Below are positions 8,608 to 17,119 of a stretch of DNA of 46,226 nucleotides, in pieces. The DNA is from Opitutaceae bacterium (GTDB lineage: Bacteria; Verrucomicrobiota; Verrucomicrobiia; Opitutales; Opitutaceae). The stretch is from NCBI GenBank assembly GCA_005786775.1, contig SYDD01000055.1, positions 1 through 46,226 on the forward strand. Direction: 5' to 3'. The position numbers were made by a program, and so were the translations under genes. The notes beneath the pieces were generated by a model. That model made no database searches, was not told the origin of the DNA, and saw only the letters and a program-made list of their open reading frames with translations. Positions within the stretch are counted from its first letter, which is position 1, and every line of letters begins with the position of its first letter.

Positions 8608-11600
8608 TCAGAAGGTGCCCTTGAGCCCGACGGTCCAGAGCGACGCGTAGTCGATCCGCTGCCGGAATCGCGCCATGGACGGCGTGCTCGGCCCGTAAAT
8701 CTTAACGTCCTCGGTCGCGTCACCGACATTGCGGAAATTGTAGAAGAGAGAGATCCGTCCGCGCAGCAGGACCTCGCCGACCACGTCGACGTAGAGCCGC
8801 TTGGAGGTCCAGTTGAAGGTACCCGGCTCGATACTCGCCCCGGTCATGCGGTTGTTCCGTGCAAGGCCGCGGTAGTTCCAGTTCACCCGCACGTTGTACC
8901 GCGGGCGGGTGAGGCTCACCCCCCAGCTGCCGCTGCGGGGTACGAAACCGGGGAAGGAAAGCGTCTCGTCGCCGAGCACGCGCTGCGCACTGCCGTTGAC
9001 GAACACCTGCACCCCGCGCGCCCACGGGGGCAAAAACGTGAGGGCCTGCTTGTAGCTGAAGTCGAGCCCCTCCGTGCGCACGACGCCGGGCACGTTGTAC
9101 TGGGTCGCGACGTCGTACGGCCCATACTCCGAGGGATCGAGGCCGTACAGGGCGAGGAAGTCGGGCGTTGGCGCGAAGACGGTCGCGCCGAAGAAGTCGT
9201 CGATGGTGCGGCGGAACGCCCCGAGCGAGATCTGGCCTACACCCTCGAAGTAACGCTCGAGGCGGATGTTCACGGTGCGCGCGCTCCACGCCTTGATCCC
9301 GGCGTTGTTCAGGGTGAGCCGATTGCCGGCGGACGGTGGGTTGCTGGTGTCGGGCAGGGTGAATCCACCCGAGTACTGGATGAAGTTGGGCCGGCCGACC
9401 GAGTGGTAATACGAGGCGCGCGCGATCAGATGCTCCTGCAGGTTGTAGCTCGCGTTGAAGCTGGGGAAATACCGCAGGTACTCCTTCTCGGTGCGCGCGG
9501 CGCGGTCGAGGTAGGTCAACTGGGAGACGCCGAGGGCGTTGGTCGTCGGCACGATCAGCAGTGGCGCGCCGTTGGCGCCGCGCAGGATCTGGCCGCGGAG
9601 GTCCCGCTGGTAGTTTAGGGTCGGATCGCTCAGGGGCCCCTCGCCGGTCACGTTGGTCTGCTCCACCCGCACGCCGCCCACCAGCTTGAGCCGGTTCTGG
9701 AGCAGACCGAGGTCACCGCGCAGGTAGAGCGAGGAGATAAGCTCCTCGGAGCGCCGCGAGGCCGCGACCTGGTTGCGGTAGACAGTGTTGGCGACCTGGG
9801 TGTACTGGCCGGGATTGGCGACCCAGTTCTCGTACACCTTGCGGTTGCTGGGGGTCTCGAGGCGCGGGAAGCCGTAGGGCAAAATGCGCTGCGAGTAGAT
9901 CGGGTCGAAGAACGGCAGGGGCGAGTCGTCGCCGCCCGGGCCCGTGCTGCCGCGGCCGTCGCGGCCCACGTAGTTGAAGGTGCCCGTGCCGCCGCGGAGG
10001 TCCCGCATGCTCTGGCGCAGGTCAAAGCCCGCCTTCAGGGTGAACGGCAGGCGCGTGCCAAACGCGCGCCGCAGGCTCCCATAGGCCGAGCGCTGGCGGT
10101 CGATGTTCACGTCATCCTGCGTCGTCGTGGAGACCAGCGCGTAGGCGCCAAGCGCGTAAGGGTCCACCGGCTGGCCGGTCGCACCGTCGCGTACCGCGAT
10201 CTCGCCGGGACGCAGATAAAAGATTCGGCTGAAGTCGATGGTGACGTTTGAGCGCTGCAGGGTCACGTTGCGGAAATACCCCTGCCGGAGATCCGGGTTG
10301 CCGTCGTCCTGCAGCGAGTAGCCGAAGCCGAGGTCGCCGCGCCAGAACGGCCCGTCGTGGCGCCAGACAATCGTCGGCATCCGCGTCCGGTTGAAACGGT
10401 TCCGCTCCTGGTGTGCCGAGGTCAGCACCCCGGCCCCCGGCGTGCCCCGCACCGCGTCCACGCTGAACGCCCCTGGGGCGACCGCCCCGACATTAAAAGT
10501 CACGTTCGACACGACGTATTGCCCGTCGAAGGACGAGTACTGGAAGCCGAGGGTGACGCGGTCCCGCGGGGTGAATTTGTAGTCGAGGCTGATCCCGACG
10601 GAGCGGCGGGTGGTGACCTTCGGAGCGTCCTGGATCAGGTACTGCGATAGGTAAGGGTTGCCGGCTGTGGTGTGCGGGAAGGTCGTCCCATTGGTGGCGG
10701 ACTGGACGCCGCGCCAGGTCATCGTCGAGTTATCCTGGGGCGAGTAGTTGGTCGAGGTGCCCGCGGAGAGGGTGTAGCCGAAGCGGGAATTGACGGGCGC
10801 CACGTACGAGAAATCGAAGCCCGGATGCACATTCCGCGTGGGGCTGGGCTTGGGCCCGGGCACCTTGTGGAAGTCACGGGCGTTGTCCCGGAGGATCACA
10901 TAAACGCTCGCGTTCAGCACCGGCCGGGCGCGTTCAAATGCGCTGCGGGGCACCATATTCACCGAGCCGGCGAGGGCCGAGCCCTGCGACTCCGGGGTGG
11001 GGGAGTAGGAGATCTCGATTCGGGAGAGGTTGTTGATCGAGATCATGTCCGACTGGACGCTGCGGCCCGTGGTCGCGCCGGGCGCCGAGGCGATGCTGAA
11101 GCCGTCGAGCGTCACGGGCACGTTGTCCGCGGGCACGCCGTTGATGGAGATCTCGCGGGCGTTACCCCCGGTGTAATCGATGGTCACCCCGGGCAGGAAC
11201 TTCAGGAACTCAGCGACGTTGCCCTCGGCGACGTTCCCGAACTCCTCGGTCGAAAGCACATTCTTGATTTTCGAAGCGAAGCGCTGCTCGTTGATGGCGA
11301 GCGCCGAGGCGTCTATCTCCCGACTGGTCGCCACTCGGAACGCGTCCAATTGCACCGCGCTGCCCCCGAGGGAGACGTCGAGCCGCGCGGATTCGCCCGC
11401 GCTTACCTGGACTTGGAGGGTAACCGTCGGTAGACCGGTATAGAAGACGGATACCTGCGCTGCTCCCGCCGTCACGGGAGCCAACCGATAAAAGCCGCCT
11501 GAATCAGAAAACGCCTCCACTCCGGCAGTACCTAGTCTCACGCGCGCACCCTCCAGGAACTCTCCGGTACGGGCGTTCACGACACGCCCCTCGATGGATC

Positions 11601-11721
11601 CCGGTACGGCCTGCGCGAGGGCGCCCGCCGCCGTCACTAAGGTGAGGAGTAAGCTGGCGAGGCACGGAACCACTCGACGGAAGGGGGAACGCAGGGCGGG
11701 GTGCGGACGATGAGAAGGCAT
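8608..11721 (-). CDS. TonB-dependent receptor with carboxypeptidase-regulatory-like N-terminal domain
   Basis: Outer membrane active transporter of 1037 residues. A signal peptide (about 1-36, cut near GALAQA) is followed by a CarboxypepD_reg-like domain (about 40-120, GSIEGRVVNARTGEFLEGARV), then a plug domain from about 130 opened by an LDAFRVAT segment, and a long beta-barrel ending in the aromatic-terminated strand WTVGLKGTF. This architecture is widespread in Opitutaceae and Bacteroidota and usually handles glycans, siderophores or cobalamin. The ligand cannot be told here. The downstream M20 peptidase is on the same strand, and a PL6-like lyase is divergent across a 177-bp gap. No SusD-like partner is present. 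No Shine-Dalgarno site is evident before the ATG. Confidence 0.93.
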   Translation of the reverse strand: MPSHRPHPALRSPFRRVVPCLASLLLTLVTAAGALAQAVPGSIEGRVVNARTGEFLEGARVRLGTAGVEAFSDSGGFYRLAPVTAGAAQVSVFYTGLPTVTLQVQVSAGESARLDVSLGGSAVQLDAFRVATSREIDASALAINEQRFASKIKNVLSTEEFGNVAEGNVAEFLKFLPGVTIDYTGGNAREISINGVPADNVPVTLDGFSIASAPGATTGRSVQSDMISINNLSRIEISYSPTPESQGSALAGSVNMVPRSAFERARPVLNASVYVILRDNARDFHKVPGPKPSPTRNVHPGFDFSYVAPVNSRFGYTLSAGTSTNYSPQDNSTMTWRGVQSATNGTTFPHTTAGNPYLSQYLIQDAPKVTTRRSVGISLDYKFTPRDRVTLGFQYSSFDGQYVVSNVTFNVGAVAPGAFSVDAVRGTPGAGVLTSAHQERNRFNRTRMPTIVWRHDGPFWRGDLGFGYSLQDDGNPDLRQGYFRNVTLQRSNVTIDFSRIFYLRPGEIAVRDGATGQPVDPYALGAYALVSTTTQDDVNIDRQRSAYGSLRRAFGTRLPFTLKAGFDLRQSMRDLRGGTGTFNYVGRDGRGSTGPGGDDSPLPFFDPIYSQRILPYGFPRLETPSNRKVYENWVANPGQYTQVANTVYRNQVAASRRSEELISSLYLRGDLGLLQNRLKLVGGVRVEQTNVTGEGPLSDPTLNYQRDLRGQILRGANGAPLLIVPTTNALGVSQLTYLDRAARTEKEYLRYFPSFNASYNLQEHLIARASYYHSVGRPNFIQYSGGFTLPDTSNPPSAGNRLTLNNAGIKAWSARTVNIRLERYFEGVGQISLGAFRRTIDDFFGATVFAPTPDFLALYGLDPSEYGPYDVATQYNVPGVVRTEGLDFSYKQALTFLPPWARGVQVFVNGSAQRVLGDETLSFPGFVPRSGSWGVSLTRPRYNVRVNWNYRGLARNNRMTGASIEPGTFNWTSKRLYVDVVGEVLLRGRISLFYNFRNVGDATEDVKIYGPSTPSMARFRQRIDYASLWTVGLKGTF

Positions 11722-11898
11722 GATTCGGGGGTGGTTTGCAGCTTGCTGGCGGAAGCAACGTCGGAAGGCCCAGCCGGCTCAAGCCGATTACCCGCGGCGT
11801 GACCGCGTTGACAAGGTGGGCGAAGGGGGGCTTTTCTCGGCCTCTCGGCGGGGCCGCAAGGCGCGTTCCGCGCTCTCCCTTCCGCCGGGGCCCCGCCT

Positions 11899-13314
11899 AT
11901 GGGAAAACTCCCGACGTGTCTTCTCCTTGCCCTCCTCCTGCCTGGCGTCCTCGGTGCTGCCGAGAATCGTCATCGGGTCGATTCACCTGCCGCCCTTCGC
12001 GGGGCGCTCCGCCGGGCGGGCCCCGGCGACCACATCCAGCTTCGCGATGGCGTTTACCAGCTCAATGCCGTGCTTTCCGTGCGCTCTGGCGGCACCGCGG
12101 AGCGCCCCCTGGTGATCGAGGCGGAGAACATCGGTGGTGCGGAGCTGACCGGGACCCACGGTATCGTCATCGGTGAATCGGCCGAGCATGTGGTGATTCG
12201 AGGCTTAAGCCTCACGCACGCCGCCGGCCGCTTCAGCGTCGCGGCGGGCGCCCGACACATCCGGATCACGCGGAACCAGTTCCGCTGCCAGGGCGATGGG
12301 GTGATGCTCTCCATCTCCGGTGACGACGTCGAAGTGGACCACAACGAGTTTGCGGACAAGACCACCGCCGGGGCGATGCTCGCGGTGGCCGGCGTCGGAC
12401 CGCAGATCGCGCGTCGGACTTGGATCCACCACAACCTCTTTCGCGATTTCGGCGGCCCGCTGGGCCGACCCTCCGAGATGCTGCGGGTCGGGCTGAGCGC
12501 AACTGGTCTCTCGGTCGGCCGCGCGCTGGTCGAGCACAACCTATTCCTCCGGGCCCGCGGCGAGACCCGACTTGTTTCCAACCGCTCCTCGGGCAACGTC
12601 TATCGGCACAACTCCTTTGGCGAGAGCCCCTCCGCCCAGGTCGACCTTCGCCACGGCAACGACGTGGAGTTCTACGGCAACTTCCTCCGGGGCACAGAGG
12701 GGCTCCGAATCCTCGGTGACCGCCACCGCGTCCACGGTAATTACTTCGAGTCCAATCACGCCGGGATCTCCCTCGGCAACGGCACCGTTGAGACCGCCGG
12801 CCCGGGCTCGCCCGCCGCCGCGCTAGACCGGCCCGACGACTGCGCGATCGTCTTCAACACCTTTGTCGACAATCGCATGCACCTGCAGCTCGCCCGCGCC
12901 GCCGGCGAGCGCCTCGGCGCCCGCAACATCACGGTCGCGCACAACGCGTTTCAGGGCGGTAACATCGTCGCCCGGATCGATGGCCCCTACGACGGCGGAG
13001 TGTGGAAGGGTAACTTTCTGGCGCCCCGCGTGAACGCCGGGCAGATGCCGCCCGAGGGATATACCCGCGGCAATCTCCGGTTACAGCCGGCTGACGACGG
13101 GCTGCAGCGCCCCAGTTCCAACAGTCCGCTCCTCGACGCCGGCGCCCGCGGATTCCCCTTCGCGGAGGTCGATCTCGACGGTCAGCCCCGCGGCGACCGC
13201 CCGGACGCGGGCGCGGACGAGGTTAGCTCAGCCCCCGTCTCCGCCCGCCCCCTGCGGCCTGAGGATGTCGGGCCCGCGGCGCGCACCGCGGCCGCTCCCG
13301 GGAGCGCCCCTTGA
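11899..13314 (+). CDS. Secreted parallel beta-helix polysaccharide lyase, PL6-like (alginate lyase / chondroitinase B family)
   Basis: 471 residues with a signal peptide (MGKLPTCLLLALLLPGVLGA), so exported. The body is a right-handed beta-helix with repeated HNxF turns, matching PL6 enzymes that cleave uronic-acid glycans such as alginate or dermatan by beta-elimination. The family core is recognisable: GETRLVSNRSSGNVYRHNSF, then VDLRHGN and LRILGDRHRVHGNYFE. The catalytic Arg (Arg251) and calcium-site Glu (Glu222) are present, but the catalytic Lys of the SNKS motif is Arg229 here. The last 40 residues are a Pro/Ala-rich tail. The upstream gap contains a perfect TTGACA at 11808-11813 but no clear -10. 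The divergent TonB receptor may import the products, which is only inference. Confidence 0.8.
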   Translation: MGKLPTCLLLALLLPGVLGAAENRHRVDSPAALRGALRRAGPGDHIQLRDGVYQLNAVLSVRSGGTAERPLVIEAENIGGAELTGTHGIVIGESAEHVVIRGLSLTHAAGRFSVAAGARHIRITRNQFRCQGDGVMLSISGDDVEVDHNEFADKTTAGAMLAVAGVGPQIARRTWIHHNLFRDFGGPLGRPSEMLRVGLSATGLSVGRALVEHNLFLRARGETRLVSNRSSGNVYRHNSFGESPSAQVDLRHGNDVEFYGNFLRGTEGLRILGDRHRVHGNYFESNHAGISLGNGTVETAGPGSPAAALDRPDDCAIVFNTFVDNRMHLQLARAAGERLGARNITVAHNAFQGGNIVARIDGPYDGGVWKGNFLAPRVNAGQMPPEGYTRGNLRLQPADDGLQRPSSNSPLLDAGARGFPFAEVDLDGQPRGDRPDAGADEVSSAPVSARPLRPEDVGPAARTAAAPGSAP

Positions 13315-13351
13315 CACGCCCTTTCGCGGACCGCACGTTCCTCCGCCCGCG

Positions 13352-14416
13352 ATGAAGCTCCTTTGCCCCGCGCCCTCGCCCCGCCGGTTCCGCTTCCTGC
13401 TCGCGCTGGCGATTATCGGCCTCGCGGGTCACGCCGCCGATCCCGCGCCGATCCGTCCTGCTGGCCAGGAGGAGATTTCCGCGGCGGACCTCCTTAAATC
13501 GCTCTTGCTCGCGCGGGAGCAGCTGCACGCCGCCCAGCTCGCGGCGGTCAATGCGCGGTTCGAGGCGGAGACGAAATACCGGCAGGAATCCGAGGCGCTC
13601 AACGCGAAGCTGGAGGGCCTACGTTCCGGGATGGAGGCGGAGCGCGCGGCCCAGCGAGCGGAGCTCCAGCGCATCCAGGCCGATCGGGAGCGCGAACGGC
13701 TGGAGATGGAGCGCAATTACCGAACCCTCGTTTGGTTGGTCGGTGGCATCGCGGCCGCCGGGCTGCTGGTCGTGCTCGTCTCCCCTTGGCTGCAGCTGCG
13801 GGCTATCAATCGCCTCCATGATTCAGCCCTAGCCCGCGCCCAGTTGCTCGCCCCGAAGCCCACCGGACTGCTCGCCCCGGGAATGGAGTCGAGCCCGGCC
13901 GAGCAGGTCGTCAATTCCTCCAACCAGCGGCTACTCTCGACGGTCGACCGGATTGAGCGCCGCATCAACGCGCTGGAGCAGGCCGCCGCCCCGACGGTTG
14001 CCTCGGGTCCGGGGTCAAGCACCACGAACCCGGTCACCGATCCAGCCGCCGCTGGGCGCGCTTCGGACCAGTCCACGTGGGTCGGGGTGCTGTTGGCGAA
14101 AGCCCAGGGGTTGCTCAAGGCGAACAAGGCGCAGGAGGCCCTCAATTGTCTGGAGGAGATTCTCAAGGTGGAGCCCAACCACGCGGAGGCCTGGGTCAAG
14201 AAGGGGTCTGCCCTTGAGCGATTGCGGCAAGACGAGGGGGCGGTGCAGTGTTACGATCGTGCGATTGAGCTCAATCCCACGCTTACACTCGCCTACCTAC
14301 TCAAGGGTGGAGCGTGCAATCGACTGAAGCGCTTCGACGAGGCGGTGACTTGCTACGAGGAGGCGTTGCAGGTTGAGGAAGCCGGCCGCCGCAATTCCTC
14401 GTCGGTCCGGACCTAA
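13352..14416 (+). CDS. Membrane-anchored coiled-coil and TPR protein, function unknown
   Basis: 354 residues. A signal-like N-terminus (about 1-28) is followed by a periplasmic or exposed coiled coil (about 45-125, rich in Glu, Ala, Arg), one membrane helix (about 128-148, LVWLVGGIAAAGLLVVLV), a Pro/Ser/Thr-rich linker, and two to three TPR repeats at the C-terminus (about 245-345), including AEAWVKKGSALERLRQDEGA. The ATG at 13352 is chosen because it starts the signal sequence; the upstream in-frame extension is low in complexity. TPRs imply protein-protein contacts, but no partner is visible. It converges on the next gene, which also has an exported domain, one span and a coiled coil. Confidence 0.75.
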   Translation: MKLLCPAPSPRRFRFLLALAIIGLAGHAADPAPIRPAGQEEISAADLLKSLLLAREQLHAAQLAAVNARFEAETKYRQESEALNAKLEGLRSGMEAERAAQRAELQRIQADRERERLEMERNYRTLVWLVGGIAAAGLLVVLVSPWLQLRAINRLHDSALARAQLLAPKPTGLLAPGMESSPAEQVVNSSNQRLLSTVDRIERRINALEQAAAPTVASGPGSSTTNPVTDPAAAGRASDQSTWVGVLLAKAQGLLKANKAQEALNCLEEILKVEPNHAEAWVKKGSALERLRQDEGAVQCYDRAIELNPTLTLAYLLKGGACNRLKRFDEAVTCYEEALQVEEAGRRNSSSVRT

Positions 14417-14418
14417 GC

Positions 14419-14443
14419 CCCGCGACACTTCGCGCGCCGCGGG
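14419..14443. terminator. GC-rich imperfect hairpin between convergent genes
   Basis: CCCGCG at 14419-14424 can pair with CGCGGG at 14437-14442, between the stops of the TPR gene and the convergent 7TMR-HDED-like gene. There is no T-run on either side, so intrinsic termination is only a possibility. Confidence 0.25.
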
Positions 14444-14451
14444 CCTGTGGA

Positions 14452-15894
14452 TCAGTTCGTGCCGAAGCCGCCTCGCTCGCGCTCCATTCGGAGTTGCTGG
14501 CGGGCGACATCGATCCGGGCGCCGATGAGTTGGCGGTTCTCCTCACCCTTATCCGCCAGCTCGCGCTCCAATTCTTCGATCCGCCGTTCGTAGGCGCAGA
14601 TCCGGTCCTGCAGGGGGGCCTGCAGTTGCCCGAGCCGCTGCTCAATTTCCCGCATCTCCTGCTCCGCCCTCTCTTGCGCAGTGAGCAACCGTTCCCGCTG
14701 GCGAAACAAGTTCTGGAAAATCCGCTCCCGCATCCAGCCCATCACGCCTGAGCGGATGGCCTGCTGCGCCCGCTCGGCTTTGCCCTCCGCGATCAGCGCC
14801 CGGTCTCGCCAGACAGCATCGTCGCCCCTCGCAAGGCCGGCCCTGGCTGTGGTCATCAAGGCGGCCGAGGGCCGCGCGCGCAGACGCCAGAGGATGGCCG
14901 CGAGGATCAAGCCGACGACTGCCAAGCCCCCAGCGATCCAGAAGGTCTGCTGCGAGATCCGGCCGGCCACCGACTGCTCGGCCGCCAGCTTAGTCTGCAG
15001 GGTGCTGATCACGCTCTTCTCCCGCATGGCGGCGAGCGCCGCCAGCGCGGCGCGGTCGATCCGCTGGCCTTGGCGCACCACTACTTGGCCCGCCGCAAAG
15101 GAATCATTTGCGGTGACGCCCTCGATCCGGCGGGCGCGCAGCGACGCGGTGGCCTCCTTGTCGGGCACCGCGTTGGGTCGCACGTAGGACGCGATGAAGC
15201 GCCCCACCTCGATCTGGTCCGCTGGGAAGTAACCCTCGATCAACCGTCGCGCCCGGCTCACACCAAACAAATTGGAAGCGGGCACGGAGGGGCCTGCTTT
15301 GTCCAAGTCGGCGGCGGACGGGGCTTGGTCGAGGCTCGGGACCGTCACTAGCTGCACCGCTTGACCGGTCGGCAAGCCATCGTCCCCCCGTGACGCCAAA
15401 ACGGGCCGCGCCATCACGTCGCGCAGCGGTCGCAGCCACTCCGTCAGCAGGGTGGTATCTGGTTCCGCGCTAATCCAGCGGGGGGCCAGCGCCTCTAGCG
15501 GCAGCCCGCGGCCCTCTCCACGGGCCAATTGGCTGAGAACCCGGGCGTAGGGCATGGTGCCTAGGTCGGCGGCGCGTGGCGTGCTGCCTCCAAGCGCGGC
15601 GGTCAGGAGTGCCCGGAAGCGGGTGCGGGCGGACTCCACCCGGGTGCGGATTTCTAGTTCTACCTCCGCGCCGACCTGCGGGGTGTGGCGGAGCACGAAC
15701 AGGACCTCCCGGGCAACGCGTTCACGCAAGGCGGCCGTGGCCTCAGGGTTGATCACCTGGAACGCGACCGGCGCGACGATATCCTCCCGCGCCACATCGC
15801 CCAGTTGGTAATCGGCGCCGCGGGAGGCTAGGGGCGCGAGGCTTAGGCCAGCGAGGAAGAGCAGGCGGCGGAGCACGGCGCGCGGAAGGACCAT
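14452..15894 (-). CDS. Single-span membrane protein with 7TMR-HDED-like extracytoplasmic domain and cytoplasmic coiled coil
   Basis: 480 residues from ATG 15894, which begins a signal peptide (about 1-25); an in-frame TTG at 15921 is a weaker start. Residues 28-100 (YQLGDVAREDIVAP, then INPEATAALRERVAREV) and 230-280 (YVRPNAVPDKEATASLR, GQVVVRQGQRID) match the two halves of the 7TMR-HDED domain. That domain is normally the extracellular part of PgpH/YqfF-type c-di-AMP phosphodiesterases. Here the seven helices and the HD domain are absent. Instead there is one membrane helix (about 318-338) and a long charged cytoplasmic coiled coil (about 390-472). It may sense the envelope without enzymatic output. 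The assignment is from motif memory and needs a profile search. Confidence 0.72.
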   Translation of the reverse strand: MVLPRAVLRRLLFLAGLSLAPLASRGADYQLGDVAREDIVAPVAFQVINPEATAALRERVAREVLFVLRHTPQVGAEVELEIRTRVESARTRFRALLTAALGGSTPRAADLGTMPYARVLSQLARGEGRGLPLEALAPRWISAEPDTTLLTEWLRPLRDVMARPVLASRGDDGLPTGQAVQLVTVPSLDQAPSAADLDKAGPSVPASNLFGVSRARRLIEGYFPADQIEVGRFIASYVRPNAVPDKEATASLRARRIEGVTANDSFAAGQVVVRQGQRIDRAALAALAAMREKSVISTLQTKLAAEQSVAGRISQQTFWIAGGLAVVGLILAAILWRLRARPSAALMTTARAGLARGDDAVWRDRALIAEGKAERAQQAIRSGVMGWMRERIFQNLFRQRERLLTAQERAEQEMREIEQRLGQLQAPLQDRICAYERRIEELERELADKGEENRQLIGARIDVARQQLRMERERGGFGTN

Positions 15895-16017
15895 GGGGAG
15901 AAGTGGGGGCGTGGGCGCCAACCGTTACGACGGGGCCGGGGAGAGGGACGGAAGGTTGTTCCGGAGGGTGGTGAATGGAAAGCTTCGGCCGCGCGCCGCA
16001 ATCCTTTTTCCGCCGGC

Positions 16018-16497
16018 TCAGCCCCGGTTGAGCCACCAGAGCGTGGCGTTCAACACGGTGGCGAAGCTGACCCAGAGCAGGTAGGGCGCCCAGAGCGCCG
16101 CGGCGAGGCGATCCTCCCGCCACAGGAGCCGCTGGAAGGCGGCGAGCACGCCCCAGAGCACGAGGATCTCCACCAGCGCGAGCGCGGGGCTCCGCAGGCC
16201 GAAGAACAGCACGGACCACAGGGCGTTCAGGAACAGATGGCCGCCGTAGGCCAGCGCGACCCGGAGCGCCGCCGCACCTTCCCGCCGCCGCCAGACGCGC
16301 CACACCGCGATCGACATCAGGACGTAGAGGGTGGTCCAGACCGGGCCGAAGATCCAGGCGGGCGGATTCCACGCGGGTTTGATCAGCGTGGGGTACCACG
16401 AGCGCACGTTCTCGAACGTGGCCCAGGAACCGATCCCGCCGGCGAGGAAGGTCGCGAGGAGGAAGAGCGGGAGTGCCAGCGCCGAGCGGAGGTTCAT
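16018..16497 (-). CDS. TspO/MBR family membrane protein
   Basis: Tryptophan-rich sensory protein, 159 residues with five membrane helices, the bacterial homologue of the mitochondrial translocator protein. It binds porphyrins and is linked to tetrapyrrole and stress control in other bacteria. Family features are clear: WYPTLIKPAWNPPAWIFGPVWTTLYVLM in the first third, GGHLFLNALWSVLFFG, and APYLLWVSFATVLNATLWWLN at the end. The ATG at 16497 is used; an in-frame start nine codons upstream would add only charged residues before helix 1. It stands alone on the minus strand, 123 bp upstream of the 7TMR-HDED-like gene. Confidence 0.92.
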   Translation of the reverse strand: MNLRSALALPLFLLATFLAGGIGSWATFENVRSWYPTLIKPAWNPPAWIFGPVWTTLYVLMSIAVWRVWRRREGAAALRVALAYGGHLFLNALWSVLFFGLRSPALALVEILVLWGVLAAFQRLLWREDRLAAALWAPYLLWVSFATVLNATLWWLNRG

Positions 16498-16635
16498 CCG
16501 GCGAGTTTTGGGGGGCCGGAGCACGAGGTCAAAGCCGGCGCGGCAGCCTCTTCCGGCTTATCGGCAGGATAGGAGCAGGATTGTCGGCACACTGTCGGCA
16601 CACTGGAGGCAGACCGGGGTGAGGAACGGGGGCGG

Positions 16636-16661
16636 AAAAAAGGCGCCCCGGGGGGCGCCTT
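16636..16661 (-). terminator. Intrinsic terminator of the TonB receptor - Dabb operon
   Basis: A perfect 10-bp inverted repeat (16640-16649 with 16652-16661, GGCGCCCC core) lies 30 bp past the stop of the Dabb gene. On the minus strand it is followed by a run of six T (bases 16636-16641 are A on the plus strand). This is a classical Rho-independent terminator pointing leftward. Confidence 0.85.
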
Positions 16662-16691
16662 GGCGGACCAGTCACCCGGAACGGGCGCGGC

Positions 16692-17102
16692 TCAGTTGGT
16701 GATGTCGAACGTCGTGCTGCGCTCGCGGATGGGCAGGTAGGCCTTGTACCACTCCTTCTGAGCCTCGCTGTTCGCGTAGTCCTTAAGGGCCTGCTCGCTG
16801 GCGAATTCCATCACGATGGCGTGGGTGCGTTCGCCCTGCGCCTTGATGGTCTTGGTCCAGACGCGCGTAATGCCCTTGTAGGCGGCGGGCAGCTGGTGCG
16901 CGCCGTCCAAGGCAGCCTTGATCTGTTCCGGAGTGGTGCCGGCTTTCCACGAGACCGTGACCACGTGGATCACGGTCGTGGGCGCGGTGGCCTTGGCCGC
17001 GGGGGCAGCACCCTTCTTGGCGGCCTTCTTTTCGGGATCGGCGGCGAAGGCGGCCCCTTGGAGGAGCACGCCCGCGGCTAGGAGGAGGAGCAGTTTTTTC
17101 AT
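16692..17102 (-). CDS. Secreted Dabb-domain (stress-responsive A/B barrel) protein
   Basis: 136 residues: signal peptide (MKKLLLLLAAGVLLQGAAFA), a Lys/Ala-rich linker (about 22-40), then one Dabb domain (about 43-133), a ferredoxin-like barrel opening with TTVIHVVTVSWKAGTTPEQ and containing the central AIVMEFASEQALKDYANSEAQKEW helix region. Dabb proteins usually dimerise and their biochemical roles are mostly unknown; here the protein would act in the periplasm. It starts 17 nt after the stop of the upstream TonB receptor and is closed by a strong terminator, so the two form an operon. A link to the receptor's ligand is likely but unproven. Confidence 0.85.
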   Translation of the reverse strand: MKKLLLLLAAGVLLQGAAFAADPEKKAAKKGAAPAAKATAPTTVIHVVTVSWKAGTTPEQIKAALDGAHQLPAAYKGITRVWTKTIKAQGERTHAIVMEFASEQALKDYANSEAQKEWYKAYLPIRERSTTFDITN

Positions 17103-17119
17103 GGGAGGGGGAGGCAGGT

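Noticed and set aside
7720..9618. Long plus-strand open frame (632 codons) antisense to the M20 peptidase and TonB receptor
   Set aside because: Its translation is Gly/Arg/Val/Glu-rich without any domain, and the opposite strand encodes two clear protein families. It is a by-product of high GC at third positions.
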